This document shows, in pieces, positions 47,835-59,199 of a stretch of 64,000 bases of DNA. The stretch comes from Cacajao melanocephalus (Eukaryota > Chordata > Mammalia > Primates > Pitheciidae): positions 1 through 64,000 of the forward strand of contig CAUYLG010076622.1 in the NCBI GenBank assembly GCA_963573385.1, in the 5' to 3' direction. Under the pieces are notes generated by a model, which saw only the letters and a list, made by a program, of their open reading frames with translations, did no database searches and had not been told where the DNA came from. The position numbers were made by a program, and so were the translations under genes. Position 1 is the first letter of the stretch, and the number at the start of each line of letters is the position of its first letter.

Positions 47835-49980
47835 CTCTTGAAAGCAGTAGGAGGTGCGGACTTTTAAGCTTTATTACTTGCCTATGATCTTGGTCCTGTC
47901 ACCAGCTGAACTTGGTAATTCAGCCAAGTCTTCCCAAGCACTTGCTGTGTTTGTGTTCAGTGCTGGGACACAAAGAGGAATAAGGTACAAGTCCCCACCA
48001 ACAAGAAGCCACCTGTCCAGCGGACAGCCATATATTATAAACCTGAATCAAGGATTTGCTTGATCTCCCAAATACATCTCCCTTTTCTACTTGGCTGGGG
48101 TGTGGAGTGGTTATTTTTTAAATCACTATGTATGAATTACCAAGATTTTTTCTGATTTTCCTCACAAGCTTTCAAGCCAAAAGAAATTTTACCTGAGTAA
48201 GGTTCTCAGAACTGTACTCTGATGTGAGGCCTCTACAAAGTAAGTTGCCTTTAAGAAGTTCTGAACATAAATTGAATTACCAAGAATTCTATTTATTGAA
48301 AAACACATTATATTGCATCATGTCCTTTTCAAATAGAGTGAAACTTGCTTATATTAAATTTCTAGGAACCCAAGGAAAAAATTTGATATAGGATGGAATT
48401 TGATATACTCTAGAAATATTACATGTGTGTGTAATAGACCTGGATTTCCAATTTGATTGCTATACACAGGGATTCAATACAGGTGGGTTCAATATTAAGG
48501 GGTTTCATTGAATTTGCATTTGTGTTTTTCAGGACATATATGGTATGTGTTTCCTCAAGGTAAAAGTCAGATTCATTCCTGAGTCTAGGAAAGCTAAATA
48601 TTCACGGAAACAGGAATTCTTGAAGAAATATGACCAGATGAAAGAAATGTAAGCAATCTAGTTTCACTTCATTCCACCTTGATATTAATTTAATTGTCTG
48701 GAGGTTAGGCTATTGAATTCTGGAATGGCATCTCTCTTTCCCTAGCTCTATAATTCTTTAGCCTATAACTTCTCTATTCCTTTCTTTCATTTAATATTTT
48801 AATATTCATCTGAAAGGAAGTGTTCAGCAAAAGGGAATTACCAAAAGGTTTCAACATGTGAGGAAATTTTCTGTTCATAAGAATGTCTCAAATCCTGGAA
48901 AATCATAAAAATAACAAAAAGGTACTGACCATTATATAATTGAAGGAAATCACTAAACTAATATTTATATAAAATATACCACCTCCTTAAATTAGAGGCA
49001 CTGAAAATTATTAGCATGCATAAAATAGTACACAACTTTTTATTGTTTGAATTTAAATTCTGTAATTTAAATTTTTATTGTTCAGAAAAAAATTCTAAAC
49101 CTGAATACTATTATTTTATTGACTTGAACTTGGGTAAGAGGAATTGAGATTTATAAATCTTTCCCTCCCTCATGGAAGTATCTAACACAGGCATGCCCAG
49201 GAAGTGATGTTCTTCACTGAAGAAATGATTGGATGAACTAAGCATATAACTCCATTTAGGAATCCTTTGTGTACTTTCACATATATACTACTTTCACCTG
49301 AAGGAACCAAAAACTAAAATCCTTATTAACTTTGTCGCCATATAGTTCTGTAATCACTTCTGAATTCTACTGATTTCACCCAATATTCCAAGTAAGCAAA
49401 TGTAATAAAACAAATCGAAGAATATGCTTTGGGGTGCCGTAACAGATCAGCCTTCAAACAGATTAGGAACTTTGAGCTATTTGCCTGAAAAAAGACAGGT
49501 CATGTATAGGTCATGCAAAATAATACTGATCTCTTCTACCTGAAATAGTTTACATAGTTGCCTCAATAACTTTTTTTTTTCATCAAAACAAGTATATACC
49601 TAACTAAATAAGCTGTTCTGCATATATAGGGTTGTACCAGGAACCCTACTGCTTATAGAAAGAGCTGCTGTCTTTTAGGGCTCTGCATACTTGGTATATA
49701 TCACATAATGATGCATTTATGAGGGAGATAAAGTCAATTATTAACCTAAATAGCTGATTATTTTACTGATATGACAAGACATCTTGTGCAAAACCACTGG
49801 TCAAGTAGCATCCTGTAGCCCCAGCTTCAGGTATATCAAAAAGAGGCAATACTGACATGTCTAGAAAAGATACAGCAGAATAAACATACAGACCATAGAA
49901 AGGTGAATGAGTTGAATAAATGATGCAGAGTTAATGGAAACCTTATACAGTGGCTCCATGAGAAATTTGCCTAAAGCTAT
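47835..49980. other. unclassified intergenic sequence
   Basis: AT-rich, no repeat family recognised, no gene seen. Confidence 0.4.
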
Positions 49981-49983
49981 TTT

Positions 49984-50258
49984 CTCCTCTTTTTCTCTCT
50001 GTGTCATTCTTTTTCTCGTTCTCTCTCTCCCTTCCCTCTTTCTCTCACTCATTCTTTCTCTCTTCTCTCTCCCATTTCTTTTTCTTTCTCCTTCTCTCTC
50101 CCTCCTTCCCTCTTTCTTTCTCTCTCTGTCATTCTTTCTCTCTTCTTCTCTCTGCCCCCTCAGTCTCTCTCTCTATCTCTCTCTTTCTGTCTCTCTGTCT
50201 CTCTGTTTCCTTTCTTCCAATCTACTTCCCAACCCCTCCCCTCACACACACACACACC
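49984..50258. repeat. pyrimidine-rich (TC) tract ending in a CA run
   Basis: About 235 bp of T/C with scattered G/A, containing repeated 'CATTCTTTCTCTCTTC'-like words. An (AC)n run follows at 50242-50258. Long Ser/Phe/Leu-rich open frames over it (for example 50001-50576) are artefacts of composition. Confidence 0.9.
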
Positions 50259-50704
50259 CCAGCTGCAATGGCAAAAATACAGCCTCTGGAGATGCTCTCT
50301 TTTGGGCTTTCCAAGTGTCTTTTTTCTAACAGCAAATACTGCAGGAGGGTGGCCACACATTCCATCGTAGTTGTGCATTCCCTGGAAGCCTCCAACCTCC
50401 ATGCTGGATTTACACTGCCTGTTGCCAAGGGTCCAGTATGGACACCACACTCAACTGACCTAACTGCCTTTCTAAGCTTTTGGCTGAATTTGGCAGCTAC
50501 CAGTCCCTCTCCTATGGGTCTTTTCTTGTCCCTCATCTTGTTACTCCTAGAGCCAGCCAGAAGCAGCAGTACATAGCTCACAAATGAAATATACTCAAGT
50601 CCATTAAGAATCACCTAAAATGTCAACCCAATTTGAAAGCAGGCTATTAACAGTGCATATGTGAAGTTGACAGTACTTGTGATAAGCAAGAAAAACAACA
50701 ATGA
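50259..50704. other. unclassified intergenic sequence
   Basis: Nothing recognised with confidence. Confidence 0.4.
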
Positions 50705-50835
50705 ATATTAATGTCTTATATTTGTATAGCACGTTAGAGTTTTTAAAGTGTTGTTTTAACACTCTGTTGAGATAGGCAAGGGGGGTACTATTTTGTACAT
50801 GAAAACACTTGGGTTCAGAAGGGTTAAATAAATGA
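50705..50835 (-). mobile_element. MIR SINE, minus strand
   Basis: 'TATTTGTATAGCACGTTAGA' (50719-50738) and 'AAACACTTGGGTTCAGAAGG' (50803-50822) match reversed MIR. Confidence 0.7.
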
Positions 50836-51311
50836 AGAAAAATAAGCAAAAAAAAAAAACAAAAAACAGAATTCAATCTTGGACTCACAAAGTGACTGCT
50901 CTGTACACTCTGAAAGGTGCCCCTCAGGAAACCTAATAGAAGGCACTTGTAAGACATTCAGGCTTTGGGAACTTGTCTTTAAAATGTTATCAGGCCTCCA
51001 GTGTGGACTGCTGATCCCCTGCATGAGCCATGAGGAACAACTCATCATTCTCAAGCCTTGCCCCAGCAGATGGAGAATCAGAAGTGGGGCAGGATTTGCA
51101 TTTGAACTAGCACTCTCAGGTAACTGACACACCTGACCTAAGTAAGACAGAGCTTGCAAAGAATCAGCCCCCATCTGAACAGCAGCCTCCTTAAGTAGCA
51201 CTACAAGGAATCCAGGTCAACCTGACCTCTCATCCTGAGGAGGAGCCAAAGAATCAGGATGCCATTGAGGTCCTATTCAACAATCTTTGAAACCACGTAA
51301 TGGAGGAGCTT
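50836..51311. other. unclassified intergenic sequence
   Basis: Starts with an A-rich run (50850-50868); otherwise unrecognised. Confidence 0.4.
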
Positions 51312-51388
51312 TTCCTTTGAGCACAGACATTGGAGACAAACGGTGCAGGTTCAAGCCCCAGTCCTGCCACTTACAAAGTGACCATGGG

Positions 51389-51746
51389 TGATATAGTTTG
51401 ATTGTACCCCACCCAGATCTCACCTTGAACTGAAGTTCCCACCATCACCACATGTCATGGGAGGAGGTAATTGAATCATGGGGGTGATTTCCCCCATGCT
51501 ATTCTCGTGATAGTGAGTTCTCAAGAGATCTGATGGTTTTAGAAGGGGCTTCCCCCTTCACTTGGCTCTCATTCTTCCCCTTCTTCCTGCCATGTGAAGA
51601 AGGACATGTTTGCTTCCCTTTCCACCATGATTGTAAGTTTCCTGAGGCCCTTCCACTCCTGCAGAACTGTGAGTCAAACCTCTTTTCTTTATAAATTACC
51701 CAGTCTTGGGCAGTTCTTTATAGCAGTGTAAGAATAGACTAATATA
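51389..51746 (+). repeat. MaLR 5' LTR
   Basis: About 358 bp from TGATATAGTTTG to GACTAATATA. It ends TATA where TACA is usual. The polyadenylation region 'TTATAAATTACCCAGTC' lies near 51689-51705. Confidence 0.92.
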
Positions 51747-53309
51747 GTAAATTGGTACCGAGGGAGTGGGGCACTGCTATAAGGATACCGAAAAACATGG
51801 AAGTGACTTTGAAACTGGGCAACAGGCAGAGGTTGGAACAGTTTGGAGGGTGCAGAAGAAGATAGGAAAATGTGGGAAAGTTTGGAACTTTCTAGATATT
51901 GAAAGGCTCAGAAGACAGGAAGGTGTGGGAAAGTTTGGAACTTCCTAGAGACTTGTTGAATGGCTTTGACTAAAATGCTGACAGTGATATGGACAATGAA
52001 GTCCAGGCTGAGGGGTCTTAGATGGACATGAAGAACTTGTTGGAAACTGGAGCAAAGGTGAATCTTGCTATATTTCATCAAAAAGACTTGTGGCATTCTG
52101 CCTCTGCCCTGGGGATCTGTGGAATTTTGAACTTGAGAGAAATAATTTAGGGTATCTGGCAGAAGAAATTTCTAAGCAGCAAAGCATTCAAGAGAAAGCA
52201 GAGCATAAAAGCTTGGAAAATCTGCAGCCTGGCAATGCAATAGAAAAGAAAAACCAATTTTCTGGGGAGAAATTTAACCCTATCACAGAAATTTGCATAA
52301 GTAAAGAGAAGCTGAATGTTATTCACAAAGACAATGGGGAAAATGTCAGAGAACTTTGAAGCAGCCCCCCCAAGACCTAAGGGGAAAAAATGGTTTTGTG
52401 GGCTGGGACCGGAGCCCCCCTGCTCTGTGCAGCCTAGGGACTTGGTGCCCTGTGTCCCAGCCACTCCAGCTGTGGCTAAAAGGGGCCAAGGCATAGCTCA
52501 GGTTGTGGCTTCAGAGGGTGCAAGCCCCAAACCTTGGCCGCTTCCACATTGTATTGGGCCTGTGGGTATACAGAAGTCAGGAATAGAGGTTTGGGAACCT
52601 CTGCCTAGATTTCAGAGGATATATGGAAAAGCCTGGAAATCCAGGCAGATGTTTTCTGCAGGGGTGGGGCCCTCATGGAAAACCTCTGCTGGAGCAGTGT
52701 GGAAGGGCAATGTGGGGTCAGAGCTCCCACACAGAGTCCCCAGTGAGGCACTGCTGAGTGGAGCTACGAGAAGAGGGCCATACTCCTCCAGACCTCAGAA
52801 TGCTAGATCCACTGACTGCTTGCACCCATGTGCCTGGAAAAGATGCAGCTCATAAAATCATCCTGGAGGGGGGGGTTGTACCCTAAAAAACCATAGGGTG
52901 CAGGGGCAGAGCTGCCTAAGGCTGTGGGATCCCACCTCTTAAATCACTGTGACCTGGACATGAGACATGAAGATAAAGGAGATTATTTCAGATCTTTAAG
53001 ATTTAATTACTGCCTGGTTGTATGTCACACTTGCATGGGGCCTGTAGTCCTTTTCTTTTGGCCAATTTCTCTCATTTGAAATGGGTATATTTACCCAATA
53101 CCCATACCTCTATCATATCTAGGAAGTAACTAACTTACTTTTGATTTTATAGGCTTATAGGTGGAAGAGACTTGCCTTGTCTCAGATGAGACTTTAGATT
53201 TGGAGTTTAAGGTTAACACTCAAATGAGCTTAGACTTTGGGGGACTGTTGGAAAGACACAATTGTGTTTAAAATGTGAGGAATGACATTTGGGAGAGGCC
53301 AGGGTGAAA
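51747..53309 (+). pseudogene. MaLR internal region, degenerate
   Basis: It contains the typical MST/THE1 internal wording, with two related 'GTGGGAAAGTTTGGAACTT' segments at 51871-51889 and 51926-51944. The longest open frame (52316-52855, 179 codons) is Pro/Gly/Trp-rich with no protease, polymerase or envelope motif. It is a remnant, not a working gene. A G-run of eight lies at 52868-52875. Confidence 0.85.
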
Positions 53310-53683
53310 CAATATAATTTGGCTGTGTCCTCACCCAAATCTCATCTTGAATTGTAGTTTCCATAATCCCCACATGTTTTAGGAGGGACCTGGCAGGAGG
53401 TAACTGAATCATGGGGGTGGTTCCCCCATGCTATTCTCATGATAGTAAATAAGTTCTCATGAGAGCTGAAGATTTTAGAAGGGGCCTCTGCTTTCACTTG
53501 GCTCTCATTCTCCTTCCTGCCACCATGTGAAGAAGGACATGTTTGCTTCCCCTTCTGCCATTATTGTAAGTTTCCTGAGGCCTTCCCAGCCCTGTAGGAC
53601 TGTGATTCATTTAAACCTCTTTCCTTTATATTTTATCCAGTCTTGGGCAGTTCTTTATAGCAGCATGACAATAGGCTAATACA
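53310..53683 (+). repeat. MaLR 3' LTR
   Basis: About 374 bp. The usual TG start is mutated to CA (53310-53311); the end is GCTAATACA. Many differences from the 5' LTR show that the element is old. Confidence 0.92.
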
Positions 53684-53860
53684 ATGAGCAAGTCAATTAA
53701 TCTTTCTGTGCCTCAGTTTTCTCAATGGTAAAATGGAAATAATTATAGGGTTATTATCATACTTCTTAAAATTATGAGATTAAATAAATTTAGCAGAAGT
53801 CAAGCACTTAGAACAGTGCCTAGCACCAAGTCATTATTGAACGAGTGCTTGATATTAATG

Positions 53861-55291
53861 ACAAAAAACTCCTTTCCCTAATTACAGATCTTTGAAGTGA
53901 CACACATTGCTAATAGACAATACAGGCTGATGGGATTTCCAGCACTGGGTACAATATACACAACTAAATACTTATTATGATAAGTATTCGATAGATATTC
54001 ATTAAAGAATAAAATAGTACAAAGTCCAGCATTTCACCTAGATGAACAATTTGAAAATGAACTAGATGAAAACAAGCACCCATTCTTTGGTCTCACAGAC
54101 CAACCTAATTCCATAAACCTTTGAAGTTTGTCCTGAGAAGAGGCATACCATACATTGTGAGTTTTGTTTTGTCTTGTTTTAATAAGTCTTTATATAAATT
54201 CTAGCTGAGATCAGCATCATTATCATTTCCGGAGGCAATACAGGTGGCTCCCCAGCTGAGTCATGATTGTCCTATGCAAATATGCACTTCATCAATCCTA
54301 TTCCCAGCCTGCCCACTGTTTTCTTGTTCCTTCCTCTAACATCAGCCCAGCATTCACAATCTACCCCTGCTATTTATGGTTTCATAGTGCAGCACCATCC
54401 CTTGGGTATTTTAGAGAGCAATGCAATAAACAAAATTTTCCAAAGTTGCTCGTTTTCTAAAGAATAATTCAATTGCTGAAATATTATTTGGCTACAAAAA
54501 AAGTTGGTACATTTTGAGTGCTTTTGACTTAAATGCACACATATGAGTCCACCCAACAATATTTTAATCATTATACTATTTGAAAAAGCATAAAGAGAAG
54601 CTGTCACTTTGCACATGGTAAAAATGGCAGCCACTTGGAGCCACCCATGAAGATGTTAAGGCTGAGCTCTTGGAGAGCTGTAGATATTTTCAGCATGGGC
54701 AGGAAAGAGCAAGTTTCCCTAAAAGAAAACACATTGACAACAAGGGAACAGGTTGCTTCTATTGTCAATGCCCTAACAACTTTCTTAAATTAGCTTTTTA
54801 AGAGAACCCTTTTCTGCATGCCTGATGACTCTCAGACCACCCAAGTTAATTCGATACAAATGTAATTTAAAAGATTCCATGTGTGTCTTAGAGAAGATTT
54901 GGGTATGTGTGGTTTGAGGTTTGTTTCTCTCTCTTTCTCTCTCTTTACTTTAAAAAAAGAAAAATCCTTGGTACAAGTTATTATCATATACATGCCTTTG
55001 AAGGTGCAGATTTTCTACTTAATCATTACTTATAATCTAAGATAACATTTAAAGTAAGTGGATTTTACAATCTCCATTACCATTACCATTAACATAAAAT
55101 ACAAATCAAGAAGGTAGTTCTTTCACTGAAGCATGTGGACATAATTTCAACTGGAGTCCATAGGAATAACTGAGTAGATGTTGCTTAGTAGATGAAATAC
55201 TTTATATTATATTTTGGACCGTGAAAATCAGAATGAATTCTCTTATAAAAGACAGAAACCAGAAAAAAATATGAGTTGTTCTGTTACAGTT
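53861..55291. other. unclassified intergenic sequence
   Basis: No repeats recognised. A small hairpin, AATACTTAT...ATAAGTATT, lies at about 53966-53988. Confidence 0.4.
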
Positions 55292-55303
55292 TACTCTTTT
55301 TTT

Positions 55304-55421
55304 ATTGCATTTTAAGTTTTGGGGTACATGTGAAGAACATGTAAGATTGTTGCATAGGTACACACACGGCAGTGTGGTTTGCTGCCTTCCTTCCCATCAC
55401 CTATATCTGGCATTTCTAATA
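55304..55421 (-). mobile_element. short L1 3' stub with target duplication
   Basis: Reversed L1 3' end of 118 bp ('TTTTAAGTTTTGGGGTACAT', 55310-55329, to 'GGTTTGCTGCC'). It is flanked by a perfect 12-bp duplication TACTCTTTTTTT at 55292-55303 and 55422-55433. Read on the minus strand, the target is CCTT/AAAAAAAGAGTA, the favoured L1 endonuclease site type. Confidence 0.9.
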
Positions 55422-55433
55422 TACTCTTTTTTT

Positions 55434-55709
55434 AAGGATGAAGAAACTGAAGTGAAGACCTTCTGTGCTGTATCTATGACTCCTTGACACTTCTGATGTT
55501 CAACGGAACACTTAAAAGCAATTGGCAATCTAAGAGAAGAATGTGTAGGTGATTCTGTTTAATTTATTTTTATTCATCATCATTAATGAATGGTTTCTTA
55601 TTTTCTTACATGTAGTGTCAAACTCATAGTATAAAAATTCCTAGGGCTAAATTAGTCGAGCATCACCTAAATTTGCCAGAAGTTGAGATTTGATTCTGTT
55701 TTTAAAGCA
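55434..55709. other. unclassified intergenic sequence
   Basis: Nothing recognised. Confidence 0.4.
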
Positions 55710-55890
55710 TCCTTAGAGAAAGTGGAGAATGTAGAGTTTGGAGTCAGATACTTTTAGGTTCAAATACCAGTTCTGCCTCTGGTTCTCTTTGAGCTTTGGG
55801 AAAGTTAGTAAACTTCTCCAGTGGTTAGTTTCGCTGGCTAAAAACTTGATATAAAGCCATTGCAAGAATTAAATGGTGGCAACTTTTGTG
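55710..55890 (+). mobile_element. MIR SINE
   Basis: 'GAGTTTGGAGTCAGATACTT' (55733-55752) and 'TTAGGTTCAAATACCAGTTC' (55754-55773) match the MIR core. Confidence 0.85.
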
Positions 55891-55894
55891 AGGT

Positions 55895-56837
55895 ACTGTG
55901 TGGTGAATTAATGGGAGTGGTTGAGGTAAGTACTTTCTGCTGAGAGGTCTTGGGCAGTCTGAGGGTTCCTTGGGGTGCCTAGCATCCCAGCCCCCAAGAC
56001 CATTGATCACCCAGGTTGCATTTGTTCTGTGTTTGGATGAGAGTACAAGGAAGTCAATCACTCCATCAAGATGAATTACTTCATATTATATTTTGAAGAG
56101 AATGAGACTAGATGAAGTGATAATCCAAAGAAATTGAGATGAAAGATCAAATTAGGAGTTTCAAAATCTGTGAGCCATAAACAAAAAAAAAATTGTCTCC
56201 ATAATTTTCTATCCTTTACTCAAAAATAATGAAGGAAATATGCCTCTAATTTAAGGACAGAAGGCCAAGTATCAAACCTGGAACAGTCAAATAAAAGTGA
56301 ATCTTAAAGCTTTCAAGGAAAGACATCCCTTACATAGAGAAGCTCTTGGAAAGACTTCTTTTTTTTATTATTATTTTTTATTTTTATCTAGGTGGCAATT
56401 TCAACTGGTGCCTGGTACGCCTGGGTCGGTAAGGCTTCTTTAGACAGGTTCAAGAAAAGCAGACACATGGAGAGGGAATGGAGAAGAGATATCTTAGGGT
56501 AAATCATCAGAGTTGATGATACTCCATTTGCACAGTACCTAAGCAAAATACACTATACTAAAGGATTCTCTCTAATGCTTTATGTGACTTGCATTGTCTG
56601 AATGAGGATTAAAAAGCTATGTCACCAAAAAAAAAAGTGAGGCCAAAGGCCTAAAATGAAAGAAAGAAAGAAAGAGCTTCTTTCTAAAGTCTAAAAATGA
56701 AATCATGTTTAGGATTGAACCTAGGATATACTAGATTTTTACCTTTCTTGGCTGAACACCACTCAAAGAAAATTTGTTGAAATTTATACTAATAATACAT
56801 ATGCAAAGGTAAGTTCACTTTAAGAGGTTCTAAAATA
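55895..56837. other. unclassified intergenic sequence
   Basis: No clear repeats; (GAAA)n at 56658-56675 is simple sequence. Confidence 0.4.
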
Positions 56838-56910
56838 AAATAGTAAAGTGCCTAGTATATTACCATACACGTAGTTTATACCCAATAAATTAGAGCATTG
56901 TTATTACTAA
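56838..56910 (+). mobile_element. MIR 3' end
   Basis: 'TAAAGTGCCTAGTATATTAC' (56843-56862) followed by 'ACCCAATAAATTAGAGC' fits a MIR terminus. Confidence 0.6.
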
Positions 56911-57332
56911 ATAAAGATTCCCATAGTCCAAAATTAATCTTCATTGAAATAACTTTTATCTCATCTCTGTGGTTCAGATTCCTATGCTACTATTTAAGTC
57001 CATCTGATCATTAGCACAAAGAGGCCTAAGGAGTATGACACTTATATTCAAATCTTCTCACTTTTAAAGCTCATAATACAAGTTCTTTCGATTCTTGTGT
57101 TTCGTTTTTCAATCCCTTAATCTCTTTTCTAGATTTTGTCCTAAATTATTTCTTTCCTCCATAAATGCTCCTTGCAGACTAATCATCACTCCAGACTTAC
57201 CTTCTGCACGCTTTCCATACCTCAGTCTTCTCTATCATCTGCACTTTTAATCCCATCCGCTACATAATTTCCAGTCTATTTAATCCCTTCTCCTGTTCAG
57301 TTACCCATTCATCTTCCACTCTTGTTGTAGTT
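56911..57332. other. unclassified intergenic sequence
   Basis: Nothing recognised; it adjoins the hAT element end at 57333. Confidence 0.4.
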
Positions 57333-57899
57333 CAATGGTTCTCAAACTTTTTGGTCTGAGGACCCTTTGACACTTTTTAAAAATGATGAAGAATACCAAT
57401 TTGCTTTTGTCTGTATGGATTATATCTATGAGTACTTATTATACTAGATGTTAAAACTGAGAAATTCTAAAAATTATTTATTAATGCATTTTCAAATAGC
57501 ACTCACAATCTCTTTATGTGTTAACATACATATCTTTGTGAAAATTAGCTCTACTTCAGAACAAGATCAGTAGAAAGAGTGACATTGTTTTACACTTTTG
57601 CAAATCTCTTTAGTATCTGGTTTGATGGAAGATAGTTGAATGGTCATATCTGCTTCTGCATCTTATTTGTTGTAATATGTTACATAAGTTGAGGTAAATT
57701 AAGACTATTCATCATCATTCAGATCTATAGATGAAAAATGGAGAAGTGTTTTCATAACCTTTTATGATAATTATAGATTTTCTTCTTTGACACCCAACAC
57801 CCAACATGGGTAAGGTTTTAATATGGGATGTGACACCATATCAGTAAAATGTTTGCAATCTGTTGCATTAAAATCAGCTGGTCTATCTTACACATTAAT

Positions 57900-58436
57900 G
57901 GATTGGTTGCCCATGCATGATTTTATATCATCATGCATTATTCATTTGGAAAATATTGGTTCCCTGAGTTATGCAGATCTTTCAAATGTTGACACATTTA
58001 ATTACACAATATTAAAAAATTGTATTTGTTACTATCACCACCAATCTCATCACAAAAGTCTTTAAGTATTGTGAAGCTGTCAAGTTCATGGTGGTGGATA
58101 GAAGTCTTCCAAAATTCTAATTTTCACTTGAAAGCTCAAATTTTTATCATAGGCAACAAATTCTGTCAGTTGTTTTCCTTGAAGTGACAGGTTCACTTTT
58201 CTCATTTTTGAGAAAGTGTCTGCCAAATAACAGATCTGAGTAAGTCTCGCTCTTCTGCCAGTCATTCTTTCAAGTAAAAATGGTATTCCATGAAAAAAAG
58301 TGGCTAGATCAGTTCACAGCTCAAATGATCTCACAAGTACTTTTCCTCAAAGTGACCATCGTACCTCATTTAGCAGCAGAAGTGCTTTATCCAGCCTTCC
58401 CATTTAATTATACAAAACATTAAAAAGATATACTCA
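57900..58436 (-). pseudogene. hAT transposase, C-terminal part (fossil)
   Basis: The minus-strand translation shows the hAT signature order. EVRW is at 58356-58367, followed by a stop where the family has Arg and then GKVL, then a FEL segment. Downstream come YLADTFSKM and LSLQG (58176-58190). Stops interrupt the frame after EVRWSL and after FEL. This is the catalytic core region of a hAT transposase and is clearly dead. Confidence 0.8.
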
Positions 58437-58442
58437 CCAGCC

Positions 58443-59005
58443 ACCCCTGCCACTGGTAGTCTGGCGGACAACATGTGCTAGAACTTCTGGCCCAGTGGTC
58501 CTGCTTCTGTGGGAACTCAGATGGAGGTTATAGTCTCCCAATATCCTGGGAAGCACCCAAGCAGCAGAGCATGTGACCTCACCCACCCCCACCCCAGATA
58601 GCCAGGCATGCAGTGTCTACTAGGGCTTCCAGCCCAGTAATCTTGCTTCTGTGGGAACTCAGCCAGTGGGCACAGTCTCTTGTTGTCCAAGGAAGAATCC
58701 AAACAGCAAGGTAACATTCCATCTACCCCCACTGCTGGTAGCCAGGCAAGCCATGTCTGCTAGAATTTACAGCTCAGAAGTCCTATTTCTGTTTTTATTT
58801 GCCAAGGGGCACAGCCTCCTGCTGCCCTGGAAACACCTGGATGGCAGAGTGGGCAACTCCACTGACCCCCACCTCCCATAACCAGATGGGTGACACTGAG
58901 AGAGCTTCCAACCCAGCGGCTCTGCTTCCACCTGAATTCTGTGGCCAGGCACAATGCTGTGTTTCCCCAGGAAGTACACAGACAGCAGATTAGATTAGGG
59001 CTGAC
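58443..59005 (+). repeat. four ~141-bp tandem units in the L1 5' UTR
   Basis: Units start near 58443, 58584, 58724 and 58866. Each has the order ACCCCCAC.., GGTAG/ATAGCCAGG, CT(A/G)GAACTTC-like, CAGCCCAGT-like, CTGCTTCTGTGGGAACTC-like and AAGCACCCA(A/G)(A/G)CAGCAG-like. Identity among units is moderate, so the array is old. It is promoter-side DNA of the L1. Confidence 0.85.
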
Positions 59006-59199
59006 CTGGCAAGGATACAGCTTGTCTGCCAACTGTGGCCCCTGCCTGAGAAAGCTCTCTAGACCAGAATACCCAACAAAGAAAAAAAAAATGCAGGCAT
59101 AGAGAAAGTACTCAGAGGAGGCTCCTTCAAGACCCATGAGCCAATTAAAATTGAAGCCAGTCAACTGAATCCACTTTATACCATAATCAAACTCCCATG

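Larger units (their letters stand above)
51389..53683 (+). mobile_element. full-length MaLR element (MST/THE1 group)
   Basis: LTR - internal - LTR structure, 2295 bp, with all parts in the same direction. The internal part starts at GTAAATTGGTACCGAGG (51747-51763) and ends in a purine-rich tract before the 3' LTR. The flanking 5-bp target duplication is ATGGG (51384-51388) and ATGAG (53684-53688); the surrounding MIR consensus supports GGG as the original. MaLR internal regions encode no complete retroviral proteins. LTR wording ('GTGAAGAAGGACATG', 'TTCTTTATAGCAG') points to MST rather than THE1. Confidence 0.93.
51312..53860 (+). mobile_element. MIR SINE split by a MaLR element
   Basis: The MIR 5' half is at 51312-51388 ('GCAGGTTCAAGCCCCAGTCC', 51345-51364) and its 3' half at 53684-53860 ('TGTGCCTCAGTTTTCTCAAT' 53708-53727; 'CTTAGAACAGTGCCTAGCAC'). 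Joined in order they read as one MIR, so the 2.3-kb MaLR inserted into it. Confidence 0.9.

Noticed and set aside
48515..48590. Possible small exon (pyrimidine-AG then GT)
   Set aside because: The acceptor-like and donor-like signals are weak and common by chance in AT-rich DNA, and no coding content links to anything nearby.
50001..50576. 191-codon Ser/Phe/Leu-rich open frame, with overlapping frames on both strands
   Set aside because: Its first half is the TC-rich tract. The second half has no known domain, and overlapping frames in other phases are equally long.
52316..52855. 179-codon open frame as a possible gene
   Set aside because: It lies wholly inside the MaLR internal region and lacks viral enzyme motifs; kept only as part of that relic.
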